A stretch of 64,000 bases of DNA from Hahella sp050299855 (GTDB taxonomy: Bacteria; Pseudomonadota; Gammaproteobacteria; Pseudomonadales; Oleiphilaceae), in contig JBNKWQ010000018.1 in the NCBI GenBank assembly GCA_050299855.1, positions 124,001 to 188,000 of the forward strand, in the 5' to 3' direction. Below the pieces are notes generated by a model. It worked only from the letters and a program-made list of their open reading frames with translations, had not been told where the DNA came from and did no database searches. A program made the translations under genes and the position numbers. Positions 55,095 through 64,000 of the stretch are shown piece after piece. The number at the start of each line of letters is the position of its first letter. Positions within the stretch are counted from its first letter, which is position 1.

Positions 55095-56066
55095 ATGCAA
55101 TTCAAAAAAGTCTTCGCAGCAGCCACTGTTGTAGCAGCATCTTTCTGGGCCACTACTGCCTCTGCAGATGTTGACCCTAATCTGGCGACATATAATAAAG
55201 CGAGCGGTGTATCCGGCAACCTGTCTTCAGTAGGTTCTGACACTCTGGCTAACCTGATGACATTGTGGGCAGAAGAATTCAAGCGTAACTACCCTAATGT
55301 GAACATTCAGATTCAGGCGGCGGGTTCTTCTACAGCGCCCCCGGCTTTGACTGAAGGCACTTCAAATCTTGGGCCTATGAGCCGGAAGATGAAGGACAAA
55401 GAACTTGAAGCCTTCGAAAAGAAGTTCGGCTACAAGCCTACCGCGATTCCTGTTGCAATTGACGCTCTGGCAGTATTCGTACACAAAGATAACCCGATTC
55501 AAGGCCTGACCATTGACCAGGTTGATGCAATCTTCTCCGCTACCCGCAAGTGCGGCTATGACAAAGACCTCACTACCTGGGGGCAACTGGGCGGCACTGG
55601 TTCTTTGGCTGGCCAAACTTTCCAGCTGTTCGGTCGTAACTCAGTATCCGGTACTTACGGCTACTTCAAAGATCACGCATTGTGTAAAGGCGACTACAAA
55701 AGCAACGTAAACGAACAACCAGGTTCTGCTTCCGTGGTTCAGGGTGTTTCTGAGTCAGTAAATGGTATCGGTTATTCAGGTATCGGTTACAAAACAGCCA
55801 GCGTTCGCACTGTTCCTTTGGCTAAGAAATCAGGTGATAAATTCGTAGACGCCACTCCAGCAATGGCAGTTTCTGGCGAATACCCGCTGTCACGCTTCCT
55901 CTACGTTTATATTAACAAAGCACCGAACAAGGACCTGGACCCTATCGTTGCTGAGTTCGTAAAACTGGTTATGTCCAAGCAAGGTCAGGAAGTTGTCGTT
56001 AAAGATGGTTATGTGCCGCTGCCGGCTACTGTCGCTTCCAAGTTTCTGAAAGAGCTGTCTCTGTAA
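55095..56066 (+). CDS. pstS: Periplasmic phosphate-binding protein
   Basis: This 323-residue protein has a signal peptide (cleavage after TASA, about residue 24), SVGSDTLANL, AGSSTAPPALTEG and GRNSVSGTYGYFKDH, the phosphate-contacting blocks of PstS. It captures phosphate for the PstCAB ABC importer. It has its own Pho box and a strong terminator, with one unrelated gene separating it from pstC. TAGGAG precedes the ATG. Confidence 0.93.
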   Translation: MQFKKVFAAATVVAASFWATTASADVDPNLATYNKASGVSGNLSSVGSDTLANLMTLWAEEFKRNYPNVNIQIQAAGSSTAPPALTEGTSNLGPMSRKMKDKELEAFEKKFGYKPTAIPVAIDALAVFVHKDNPIQGLTIDQVDAIFSATRKCGYDKDLTTWGQLGGTGSLAGQTFQLFGRNSVSGTYGYFKDHALCKGDYKSNVNEQPGSASVVQGVSESVNGIGYSGIGYKTASVRTVPLAKKSGDKFVDATPAMAVSGEYPLSRFLYVYINKAPNKDLDPIVAEFVKLVMSKQGQEVVVKDGYVPLPATVASKFLKELSL

Positions 56067-56089
56067 GCGAACCATCGAGCGAGATAAAA

Positions 56090-56114
56090 AGCCACCCATT
56101 GGGGTGGCTTTTTT
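56090..56114 (+). terminator. Terminator of pstS
   Basis: AGCCACCC (56090-56097), loop ATTG, GGGTGGCT (56102-56109) followed by a T-run. It lies 23 nt after the stop. Confidence 0.95.
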
Positions 56115-56229
56115 GCGTTTTGCAGTGGTCGCCCCTCCATCTTACATTGCAGTAAGGTCGATACACTTTTCTCCAGACCCTTGCTATCTTTAATAGCCAT
56201 ATTCCTCCAAACCGGTACAAGGATTCGTC

Positions 56230-57924
56230 ATGCGCGCTCTCAAACTGTTGGGTTATTTATTCGCCCTGATTCTGCTGATTGTTATTCTGGCGTTATTCTT
56301 CCTCGATGTGATCGTGAAATATGTGATTGAAGAAGAAGGCACAAAAGCCGTAAAGGCAAAAGTGGAGTTGGAGGCCGTTGATGTGCGTTTTTTCCCGTTA
56401 GGGGTTTCACTTGAAGGTTTAAGAGTGACCAACCCGCAGGAACCTATGACTAATGCCTTCGAAGCCGGTTTGATTGATGCCAATGTCGCGCTGCAGCCTT
56501 TACTGAATTCTAAGGTAATTGTAGAAAGCGCAGCGCTGAGCGGATTACGCTTCAATACCGCCCGCACCCAGAGTGGTGCGGTGCCAGGGCTGACGCCGCC
56601 GCCGAGTAATGAGCCTTCCATGCTGGATAAATTCAAGCAGGACTTCCAATTGCCGGCGTTCACCCTCCCAGATCCTAACCAGTTGCTGGCACAGGCAGAC
56701 TTACAGACGGTCAAGATGGCAGGAGAGCTGGAAGGGTCTATTGCACAGAAAAAAAAGGATTGGCAAAGCCGAATTAATACACTGCCCAATCAGGATACTA
56801 TTGATGGCTATAAGCAGCGAATCAAGCGGCTAAAAGAGGAAAAGAATCCACTTAAGCGTATTCAGGCTTTGAAAGATGTGGCAGATATTCAGAAAGACGC
56901 CAAGAAGGACATCGATAAGATTAAGTCTGCCCGGACAGACCTGCAAAAAGAAATCGCCACCATCAAAAAAGACATTTCACGCCTTAAAGCAGCACCACAG
57001 CAGGATATTGATAAGATGTTGGGTATGGTGGGGCTGGATGCCGATTCAGTGCAGGGCCTGGCCAAAGGGCTTTTTGGCGACCAGGTCGCCAAATGGGTAG
57101 GTAATGGCTATACATGGTATGCCAAACTTCAGCCATATATAAGTGGCGATGGTTCGAATCCCTCAAATGCTGAGCCACAGCCTGACACCACCGACTATAG
57201 CGATGGTCTGCCTAAGTTTTTGGTTAAAAAACTGAATATCGACGGTCTGTTGCCTTTGCCTGGGGAAGAGGTGCCCTTTGCCGGAGAATTCACTGATTTG
57301 ACCGATCAGGCAGCTATCTGGGGTAAACCGGCCCAGCTAGCCCTCAACAGCCAAGCTAAAGCTATTGGTGGTTTCGACTTTAAAGGCATTCTTGACCATG
57401 TCGTGCCGTCTAAGGCTACCGATAGTTTTAATTTCAATCTCAAAGATTTTCCGGTACAGGACATCGTGTTTTCCAGTCGAGAGGAATTCCCTGTCACCAT
57501 GTCGAAAGCCCTGGCGGCTGTGGCTGGTCAGGCTGTCATCAAAGATGGCAACCTGGACCTTAAAGTAGATACCAAATTCCTACAGGTACAAATGGCCAAT
57601 TTACTAACCGGTGATGCGGCGCCTTTAAAACAGGCCATGATCGATGCTCTCAAGGGGCTGAATGAACTGGATATCAGTATGCTGGCTCAAGGCGCGCTGC
57701 AGGATCCGAATGTACAGGTGTCCACTAGTCTGGATAAAATTTTTAAGCAAAGCCTGAAAGGCCTGATAAGTTCAGAGCAGGATAAATTGAAAGGTCAGCT
57801 CCAGGGCAAGCTCAATACTTTGGCGAACGAAAAGATTGGTGGATTAAATTCCGAGCTGTCTGGTCTGGTGGATTTGAACGGATTGCTTGGCGACCGTTTG
57901 GGAGATTTTTCTTCCCTGTTGTAG
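56230..57924 (+). CDS. TIGR03545-family AsmA-like membrane-anchored protein
   Basis: This 564-residue protein has one N-terminal helix (about 7-28) and an AsmA-like start (VRFFPLGVSLEGLRVTNPQE). A long coiled-coil segment (about 175-260, RIKRLKEEKNPLKRIQAL and further) and a C-terminal domain rich in Leu and Ala follow. It matches the TIGR03545 family of uncharacterised proteins. It is probably an inner-membrane anchored periplasmic protein in envelope maintenance. It lies between pstS and pstC with its own terminator; I see no sign that it works in phosphate uptake. Confidence 0.85.
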   Translation: MRALKLLGYLFALILLIVILALFFLDVIVKYVIEEEGTKAVKAKVELEAVDVRFFPLGVSLEGLRVTNPQEPMTNAFEAGLIDANVALQPLLNSKVIVESAALSGLRFNTARTQSGAVPGLTPPPSNEPSMLDKFKQDFQLPAFTLPDPNQLLAQADLQTVKMAGELEGSIAQKKKDWQSRINTLPNQDTIDGYKQRIKRLKEEKNPLKRIQALKDVADIQKDAKKDIDKIKSARTDLQKEIATIKKDISRLKAAPQQDIDKMLGMVGLDADSVQGLAKGLFGDQVAKWVGNGYTWYAKLQPYISGDGSNPSNAEPQPDTTDYSDGLPKFLVKKLNIDGLLPLPGEEVPFAGEFTDLTDQAAIWGKPAQLALNSQAKAIGGFDFKGILDHVVPSKATDSFNFNLKDFPVQDIVFSSREEFPVTMSKALAAVAGQAVIKDGNLDLKVDTKFLQVQMANLLTGDAAPLKQAMIDALKGLNELDISMLAQGALQDPNVQVSTSLDKIFKQSLKGLISSEQDKLKGQLQGKLNTLANEKIGGLNSELSGLVDLNGLLGDRLGDFSSLL

Positions 57925-58051
57925 TTTTGATGAATGTTGTAGGTATGGTAATTGATAAAGGTTTGATCATTTTCTCTGCGCCAAAGATGCAGCACGGCAA
58001 CGGATTGTCGTTTATACCGCCGTGCTGACAAGTCTTGGAAGCCCTTTATAA

Positions 58052-58078
58052 AGCCGCCCATATCCGGGCGGCTTTTTT
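58052..58078 (+). terminator. Terminator after the TIGR03545 gene
   Basis: AGCCGCCC (58052-58059), loop ATATCC, GGGCGGCT (58066-58073) then a T-run. Confidence 0.95.
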
Positions 58079-58180
58079 GTCGATTGTCTCTTGAGCCCTT
58101 GTCAGCGTTGTGCAGCTAGTGCCGTTTATGGATATAAACTGGTTAGACGGTCTTAAAAACGTCAAACAAATATGACAGTG

Positions 58181-58199
58181 CTGTAACATAAATGTCACA
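58181..58199 (+). promoter_or_regulatory. Pho box upstream of pstC
   Basis: CTGTAACATAAATGTCACA carries TGTAA (58182) and TGTCA (58193) 11 bp apart, the PhoB repeat spacing, very close to the half-site consensus. It lies 155-175 bp before pstC. Confidence 0.78.
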
Positions 58200-58354
58200 T
58201 TCAATCGCTAAGGTGTCCGTGATGTAGCCTGGAGCAAAGCTCTATCGGTCCGTTCTTGCTGTTTCGACAGCTTAATAAACACCGAGCTAATTGCCTCTAA
58301 ACCTGCTCCTGGCTTGTCTTTGCTGGGTTTAATGACTTACCACCGTAGGAAATA

Positions 58355-60631
58355 ATGATGAACGAGGCCGTCACGGCAAAAGCCCCGGAACTGGATTTTG
58401 ATACGCCGCAACTCAAGCGATACCGTAACATACGGGCCTTAAAAGATAAGATTGCCAGAGTTTCCATTGCCGCTGGTGGCGTTAGTGTCATCCTGGCGGT
58501 CACCTTGATATTTTTCTACCTGTTGTATGAAGTCTTGCCTTTGTTTAAATCCGCGGAAGTTCATCCGGTCGCGGAATACGCGCTGCCTGGCGAGGGCGAC
58601 ACTGTCTTCCTGGCGGTAGAAGAACAAGCCGAAAAAGCCCTGCGCCTGACAAGCGACGGCCGGGTGTTTTTCTTTAACACGTCTGACGGTTCGCTCGACA
58701 GTACTTATCGCCTTCCCATCCCGCCAAACGTTTCGGTTACCAGTGTCAATGATGGTGAAGCAGGGTCCCGCACCTTATCGCTTGGTTTCAGTGATGGCAC
58801 GGCCCTGGTTGTAAAGCACGACTACAAGATTACCTGGCCGAATGACCAGCGCTTGATTACACCTTCCCTGGTCTATCCATATGGTGACGATCCCCTGATT
58901 CTTGATCCTCAGCGAGCGGCAATTAAATCCATCGCGTTAAGGGACAACAATGATTTTCTGTTTCTGATCGCGGCCACTCAGCAAAATGCCTTGAAGGCTT
59001 CTTACTTCGAGAAAGAGGAAAACTTTATTACCGGTGATATCACACTGGAACCCTCCGAAGTGGTGATGCCGGTCATCAACGGCGACATTATTTCCATGCA
59101 ATTGTCACCTGATACCCGTTGGCTCTATGTGGCAACCAGTAATGGCAAGCTGGATATGTATGACCTGGGGAACCGGCAACTACCGGACCTGAACGCGCGG
59201 GTTGAAGCCGTTGCGGCAGGCACCAGTATTGTGGATATGCGATTCTTATTAGGCGGCATCTCGCTACTCATCGCCAATGATCGCGGCGACATCGTGCAAT
59301 GGTTTCCGGTGCGCGATGTCGATAATAAATTCCATCTGCAATCTGTACGTCAGTTTGAGCTGGAAGGTGGCATGATCAGCCAGATCGGCATTGAGGAACG
59401 CCGCAAGGGATTTTACGCCGTCACTGAAAAGGGAGAACTAGCCCTTTACAATTCCACTGCTGAACGTGAAGCACTGCTGGAAACGCTGGTGGATAAACCG
59501 ATTTCTATTGCCGTCCTGGCTCCCCGCGCCAACTTCCTGTTGTTTGAAACTGCTGATGGTCGACTGAATTTCTGGAAGGTGGAAAATGAGCACCCGGATG
59601 TTTCCTGGTCTGCTCTTTGGGATGAAGTCTGGTATGAAGGTTATGGTGGGCCGGACTATGTCTGGCAGTCATCAGCAGCGACCAATGATTTTGAGCCCAA
59701 ATACAGCCTGATGCCTTTGGCTTTCGGTACTTTGAAAGCAGCTTTCTATGCGATGTTGATCGCGATGCCTCTCGCCATTTGCGGTGCTTTGTACACAGCC
59801 CACTTCATGTCGCCAACCCTGCGTCGTAAGGTAAAACCCGCCATCGAGTTGATGGAAGCTCTGCCTACCGTCATTTTGGGCTTCCTGGCCGGGTTGTTTT
59901 TCGCCCCGTTCATGGAGGCTCATTTACCCGGCGTATTTGCCGTACTTCTATTGTTACCTATGGGCATTATCGCGTTTGGGTTTGGTTGGGCCAACCTGCC
60001 CCAATCCATTCGCCTGCGTATACCTGACGGCTGGGAAGCAGCGTTACTGATCCCCGTTGTTATTGCCATGGGCTGGTTAGCTTTCGTGATGAGCCCTGGT
60101 TTGGAACATCTGTTATTCAACGGTGATATGCGCTCCTGGTTGACGAACGAAGTTGGTATCGACTTTGACCAACGTAACGCGCTGGTGGTCGGGGCGGCCA
60201 TGGGCTTTGCTGTCATCCCTACTATTTTCTCAATCACTGAAGATGCCGTGTTTAGTGTGCCAAAACATCTTACCTATGGCTCTCTGGCGCTGGGCGCCAC
60301 TCCCTGGCAAACCATGGTGCGGGTTGTCCTGCCAACGGCCAGCCCGGGTATTTTCTCCGCTGTGATGATAGGCCTGGGCCGCGCCGTAGGTGAAACCATG
60401 ATCGTTCTGATGGCTACGGGCAATACCCCCATTATGGATGTGAATATTTTTGAAGGCATGCGTACCCTGGCGGCTAATATAGCGGTCGAAATGCCGGAGT
60501 CTGAAGTTGGGAGTTCCCACTTCCGTATCCTCTTCCTGGCGGCTTTTGTGCTCTTCCTGTTTACCTTTGTGGTTAACACTCTGGCGGAATTCGTCAGGCA
60601 GCGTTTGCGTAATAAATACAGCGTCATCTGA
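58355..60631 (+). CDS. pstC: Phosphate ABC transporter permease PstC, long form
   Basis: This 758-residue protein has an N-terminal helix (about 45-67), a very large periplasmic segment (about 70-445) that reads like a beta-propeller (repeated blocks such as RWLYVATSNGKLDMYDLGNR), and a C-terminal permease (about 455-758) with the EAA-type loop LALGATPWQTMVRVVLPTASPG. The usual PstC is about 320 residues; the long form is known in Pseudomonas. Two adjacent ATGs (58355, 58358) follow AGGA. A Pho box lies upstream. The role of the extension is unknown. Confidence 0.93.
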   Translation: MMNEAVTAKAPELDFDTPQLKRYRNIRALKDKIARVSIAAGGVSVILAVTLIFFYLLYEVLPLFKSAEVHPVAEYALPGEGDTVFLAVEEQAEKALRLTSDGRVFFFNTSDGSLDSTYRLPIPPNVSVTSVNDGEAGSRTLSLGFSDGTALVVKHDYKITWPNDQRLITPSLVYPYGDDPLILDPQRAAIKSIALRDNNDFLFLIAATQQNALKASYFEKEENFITGDITLEPSEVVMPVINGDIISMQLSPDTRWLYVATSNGKLDMYDLGNRQLPDLNARVEAVAAGTSIVDMRFLLGGISLLIANDRGDIVQWFPVRDVDNKFHLQSVRQFELEGGMISQIGIEERRKGFYAVTEKGELALYNSTAEREALLETLVDKPISIAVLAPRANFLLFETADGRLNFWKVENEHPDVSWSALWDEVWYEGYGGPDYVWQSSAATNDFEPKYSLMPLAFGTLKAAFYAMLIAMPLAICGALYTAHFMSPTLRRKVKPAIELMEALPTVILGFLAGLFFAPFMEAHLPGVFAVLLLLPMGIIAFGFGWANLPQSIRLRIPDGWEAALLIPVVIAMGWLAFVMSPGLEHLLFNGDMRSWLTNEVGIDFDQRNALVVGAAMGFAVIPTIFSITEDAVFSVPKHLTYGSLALGATPWQTMVRVVLPTASPGIFSAVMIGLGRAVGETMIVLMATGNTPIMDVNIFEGMRTLAANIAVEMPESEVGSSHFRILFLAAFVLFLFTFVVNTLAEFVRQRLRNKYSVI

Positions 60632-60687
60632 TCTTGGGTCAGGTTGATCACTAAAGAATACTCAGAATTAACTATAGAGAGTCATCG

Positions 60688-62352
60688 ATGCGAGTTTCAG
60701 TAAAAGATTGGACAGCAAAAGGCGATCCCTGGGTGTGGTTGAATGCGGGCGCTGTTGCCATCAGCCTGGTGATGGTCGTGGGTCTGCTGGCGCTGATTGC
60801 CGTGCGTGGACTGTCCCATTTCTGGCCCCACAGCATTATGGAAGCGGAATACATTGCCGATAGCGGGCAAAGTAGTCTGTTAATCGGGGAGATTGTCGAA
60901 TCGGAAGAAGTACCGGCAGAACAGTTGATCAACAGCGGTGTCAAGGTGCCGGAGAACGTGGAGTATCTTGACCGTTTGCTGTTCAAAACCGGTAACCGGG
61001 ATGTGCTTGGTTTTGATTTTCGTTGGGTTTTGGCGGAAAACCTGAGGGACCGTCGCTATCCGCTGGATCTGATGGCCCTTGAGCGTCGCGAATGGGGTAA
61101 CTTCTATGGATACCTGGTTGATGTGAAAGAGGACGGTCAGGTCGTCGCTTCCGGTCCTGGGGCCATGGATGAATTCCAGCAGCGAATTGATCGCGCCCAG
61201 GCGTTGCATGACAAGATTTACGATATCGAAAAACACCAGATTGGTAGCGTGAACTATACATTGGAACGGTTGCGCCTCAAGGAGCGCAGCCTGGAGCTCA
61301 AAGGTAACAAGACTCCGGCCAATATGGCGGATATTGAGGCTGAGCGCGCAGAGCAAGATCGATACTACGCTGTGCTGCAAGAAGAACTGACGGATCTTTA
61401 CACCCAGATTAATCGTGATTCGATCACTGCCCGTGGGATGACCGGCGCAGAAGTTGAAATCTCCCTGGCGAAGGTCGTACGAGCCTTTCAGCCTAATAAT
61501 ATGAGCTTGTTCGAAAAAGTCGGTTTTTACTTTGCCAAGATCTGGGAGTTCGTCAGTGACGATCCCCGCGAAGCGAATACGGAAGGCGGTATCTTCCCGG
61601 CGATTTACGGCACTGTCTTGATGGTCATTATTATGGCTGTCATGGTCACCCCGTTGGGCGTCGTTGCTGCAGTTTATTTGCGCGAATACGCGACTCAAGG
61701 TGTACTGACCCGAATTATTCGAATTGCTGTCAACAATCTGGCGGGCGTACCTTCCATCGTCTACGGTGTGTTTGGTCTTGGATTTTTCATCTACTTTGTT
61801 GGAAGTAATATTGATCAGGCGCTCTATCCGGAAGCCCTGCCGTCTCCAACCTTCGGTACGCCTGGTTTGATGTGGGCCTCCATTACCCTGGCAATTTTGA
61901 CTCTCCCCGTGGTAATTGTGGCGACGGAAGAAGGATTGTCACGTATTCCAAGATCGATTCGTGAAGGCAGTCTGGCCCTGGGAGCCACCAAGGCAGAAAC
62001 CCTGTGGCGGGTGGTGATACCTATGGCGAGTCCCGCCATGATGACCGGCGTTATACTGGCTATTGCACGAGCGGCAGGTGAGGTTGCGCCCTTAATGCTG
62101 GTGGGTGTGGTGAAACTGGCCCCCTCCTTGCCGTTGGACGGTAACTATCCCTATTTACACCTTGACCAGAAATTCATGCACTTGGGCTTTCACATCTATG
62201 ATGTCGGTTTTCAAAGTCCCAATGTTGAGGCCGCCCGTCCGCTGGTGTATGCCACCGCTCTGTTGCTTGTGGCGGTTATCGCGTTGTTGAACCTGAGTGC
62301 GGTGGCTATCCGTAACCACCTGAGGGAAAAATACAAGGCGCTGGAAATGTAA
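60688..62352 (+). CDS. pstA: Phosphate ABC transporter permease PstA, long form
   Basis: This 554-residue protein has an N-terminal helix (about 18-42), a periplasmic segment with a helical coiled coil (about 150-250, LERLRLKERSLELKGNK), and the permease core (about 300-545) with EGSLALGATKAETLWRVVIP and IARAAGEVAPLMLVG. It pairs with the long PstC, 56 nt upstream. Both extended periplasmic parts are presumably in contact. It continues to pstB after 110 nt containing a hairpin. Confidence 0.95.
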   Translation: MRVSVKDWTAKGDPWVWLNAGAVAISLVMVVGLLALIAVRGLSHFWPHSIMEAEYIADSGQSSLLIGEIVESEEVPAEQLINSGVKVPENVEYLDRLLFKTGNRDVLGFDFRWVLAENLRDRRYPLDLMALERREWGNFYGYLVDVKEDGQVVASGPGAMDEFQQRIDRAQALHDKIYDIEKHQIGSVNYTLERLRLKERSLELKGNKTPANMADIEAERAEQDRYYAVLQEELTDLYTQINRDSITARGMTGAEVEISLAKVVRAFQPNNMSLFEKVGFYFAKIWEFVSDDPREANTEGGIFPAIYGTVLMVIIMAVMVTPLGVVAAVYLREYATQGVLTRIIRIAVNNLAGVPSIVYGVFGLGFFIYFVGSNIDQALYPEALPSPTFGTPGLMWASITLAILTLPVVIVATEEGLSRIPRSIREGSLALGATKAETLWRVVIPMASPAMMTGVILAIARAAGEVAPLMLVGVVKLAPSLPLDGNYPYLHLDQKFMHLGFHIYDVGFQSPNVEAARPLVYATALLLVAVIALLNLSAVAIRNHLREKYKALEM

Positions 62353-62372
62353 TCACGAAAGGCGGGCGGATT

Positions 62373-62392
62373 CGACCATCAACACATGGTCG
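62373..62392 (+). other. Hairpin between pstA and pstB
   Basis: CGACCAT (62373-62379) pairs with ATGGTCG (62386-62392) over CAACAC, and flanking CTGGAAA (62341-62347) and TTTCCAG (62393-62399) can extend the stem. It has only a short T-run, so processing or partial attenuation inside the operon is more likely than full termination. Confidence 0.55.
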
Positions 62393-62462
62393 TTTCCAGT
62401 GACGTTTTTAATTAAGCTTTTAAATGTTTTAAGTTTCACAGAACCCTAAGGGGAGAGCTGTA

Positions 62463-63329
62463 ATGAATGACTCAATGACCCACGCGACTGCGCGCACTGA
62501 AGCCAAGAGCCGGACACACGGAATTGATATCAGTGCAATCGAACGCTCTGCGGAAGATATCTCCATCGCCGATGAGACCATTGCCCTGCAAGTCAATGAT
62601 CTGAAGCTATACTACGGCGAGAAGGAAGCGCTGCATGGTATTAACTTGCAGATTCCACAAAAGCGGGTCACTGCCTTTATCGGTCCGTCAGGTTGCGGTA
62701 AGTCGACCTTATTGCGTTGTTTTAACCGGATGAATGATCTGGTAGACGGCTGCCGCATTCAGGGTGAAATCACCCTGGAAGATGAAAACATCTACCGTAA
62801 AGGTGTTGATGTTGCCGATCTGCGTCGCCGGGTGGGTATGGTGTTTCAGAAGCCTAATCCGTTTCCCAAGAGTATTTATGAGAACGTTGCCTACGGTTTG
62901 CGTATTCAGGGTATCAGCAAGAAGCGTGTCATCGACGAAACTGTCGAATGGGCATTGAAATCTGCCGCACTCTGGGATGAAGTCAAAGACCGGTTAAACG
63001 ATAGCGCTTTGGGTTTGTCGGGTGGTCAGCAGCAGCGTCTCGTTATTGCGCGTACAGTGGCTGTAAAGCCCGAAGTATTGCTCCTTGATGAACCGGCCTC
63101 GGCTCTTGACCCACTCTCTACTTTGAAGATAGAAGAGCTGATCCACGAGCTGAAAAATGACTATACGATTGTCATCGTAACGCACAATATGCAGCAGGCG
63201 GCGCGGGTCTCGGATTATACTGCCTTCATGTATATGGGCGATCTGATTGAGTTTGGCAGTACTAACCAGCTCTTCACCAACCCGAACACCAAACAGACAG
63301 AAGACTATATTACTGGCCGCTACGGCTAA
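62463..63329 (+). CDS. pstB: Phosphate ABC transporter ATPase
   Basis: This 288-residue ATPase has Walker A GPSGCGKST, LSGGQQQR, Walker B LLDEPASALDP and VTHNMQQAARVSDYTAFMYMG, matching PstB. An N-terminal extension of about 35 residues precedes the core. AAGGGGAG lies upstream of the ATG. It energises PstCA and with PhoU signals phosphate status to PhoR. Confidence 0.97.
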   Translation: MNDSMTHATARTEAKSRTHGIDISAIERSAEDISIADETIALQVNDLKLYYGEKEALHGINLQIPQKRVTAFIGPSGCGKSTLLRCFNRMNDLVDGCRIQGEITLEDENIYRKGVDVADLRRRVGMVFQKPNPFPKSIYENVAYGLRIQGISKKRVIDETVEWALKSAALWDEVKDRLNDSALGLSGGQQQRLVIARTVAVKPEVLLLDEPASALDPLSTLKIEELIHELKNDYTIVIVTHNMQQAARVSDYTAFMYMGDLIEFGSTNQLFTNPNTKQTEDYITGRYG

Positions 63330-63396
63330 GCCGGGTGGTAGATTTAAAAGTGTCTGACACCTTTGACGCCGGTAAATACATCGAAAGGATATTAGA

Positions 63397-64000
63397 TATG
63401 GCCCACAACAGCGATGTGCATTTGCAGCACATTTCCCAGCAATTCAACTCTGATCTTCGGGATCTGCGCAACCACGTGCTGGTTATGGGCGGGTTGGTCG
63501 AAAAGCAGGTCACGGATGCTACTTTAGCGCTTGTAAATGCAGATACCGAGTTGGCCGGCTATGTAAGGCAGACTGAAGGGGACATCGACAAGCTCGAAGT
63601 CACCATCGATGAGGAATGCACTCGGGTAATCGCCAAGCGCCAGCCTACGGCCAGCGATCTGCGGTTGGTCGTTGCCATTGCCAAGATGGTGAATGACCTG
63701 GAACGCATCGGCGATGAGGCAGAAAAAATTGCCAAAATTGGCATTAAGCTTACCGAGGAAGGACAATCCCCGCGTGGCTATATTGAAGTGCGCCACATCA
63801 GCAGTCATGTCAGCCAGATGGTGCATGATGCGTTGGATTCCTTTACGCGCTTTGATTTGGGGCTGGCGTTGCGGGTCATGAAGGAAGATAAGGCAGTAGA
63901 CACCGAATACAAAAGTGCCATGCGCTCTCTGGTCACCTTTATGATGGAAGATCCGCGCAATATTACGGCGATCCTGAATATCATCTGGGTACTGCGATCA
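63397..64000 (+). CDS. phoU: PhoU, 3' end outside window
   Basis: This partial frame of 201 codons starts MAHNSDVHLQHISQQFNSDL with GAAAGGA upstream and contains the PhoU repeat core AKRQPTASDLRLVVAIAKMV and DLERIGDEAEKIA. PhoU is a two-repeat helical metal-binding protein that, with PstSCAB, turns PhoR off in high phosphate. It follows pstB by 67 nt. Total family length is about 235-245 residues, so only about 35-45 are missing. Confidence 0.95.

Noticed and set aside
60880..61698. 272-codon open frame antisense to pstA
   Set aside because: It lies wholly inside pstA, has no recognisable domain or start signal.

Overview
The window looks like a chromosomal segment from a free-living, probably marine or aquatic, respiring gammaproteobacterium. 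The evidence is the gene families: a pspF/pspABC envelope-stress locus with a sigma-54 promoter, a ThiI with a rhodanese domain, ElyC-, PpnN- and PA3496-like proteins, TRAP transport, the long Pseudomonas-type PstC/PstA, and a zinc cluster like PA4063-PA4066 of Pseudomonas aeruginosa. I cannot name the genus. I saw no rRNA, tRNA, CRISPR array, phage or insertion sequence. The segment reads as stable core and lineage-specific chromosome with a few accessory-looking patches.

Layout. 1-4.4 kb: a YfiR-type periplasmic protein (cut by the window edge) translationally coupled to a TonB-dependent receptor, divergent from a REC-GGDEF-EAL c-di-GMP phosphodiesterase. 4.5-7.2 kb: the psp locus. 7.3-10.1 kb: a solute-binding-like protein, an EamA exporter and its divergent Lrp-type regulator. 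10.1-12.9 kb: a type III glutamine synthetase behind a long leader holding NtrC-like sites and a sigma-54 promoter. 13-17.3 kb: small metabolic and envelope genes (DUF3565, SGNH hydrolase, ankyrin lipoprotein, PhzF, thioesterase, DUF2846 lipoprotein). 17.6-23.2 kb: a five-gene valine catabolic operon (mmsA, acyl-CoA dehydrogenase, enoyl-CoA hydratase, 3-hydroxyisobutyryl-CoA hydrolase, mmsB). 23.5-30.2 kb: a 53-residue membrane protein followed by tandem copies of its own gene end, elyC, a REC-TPR protein, a cytochrome c, ppnN and thiI.

30.3-33.6 kb: a zinc cluster with a perfect Zur-like palindrome between divergent genes. 33.6-36 kb: a lysozyme-like protein and an alphaproteobacterial-type phosphoserine aminotransferase. 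36.1-39.4 kb: a Cache-HAMP-GAF-HD-GYP protein and an Mpo1-like protein. 39.7-43.3 kb: the most unusual patch, with a leucine-rich-repeat lipoprotein, a YopT/AvrPphB-type (C58) cysteine protease and an unrecognised two-helix membrane protein. 43.4-48.3 kb: an Hpt-HD-GYP protein, a PA3496-like small protein and a PAS-GGDEF-EAL protein. 48.8-54.9 kb: uvrD, then a TRAP transporter whose binding protein is separated from its permeases by a thioesterase gene. 55.1-64 kb: pstS, a TIGR03545 protein, and pstC-pstA-pstB-phoU (phoU cut by the window end), with Pho-box repeats ahead of pstS and pstC.

Two themes stand out. Cyclic-di-GMP turnover is dense: four GGDEF/EAL/HD-GYP proteins plus a YfiR-type protein. 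Nutrient stress control can be read directly from the DNA: nitrogen (NtrC/sigma-54), zinc (Zur) and phosphate (PhoB), besides envelope stress (PspF/sigma-54).
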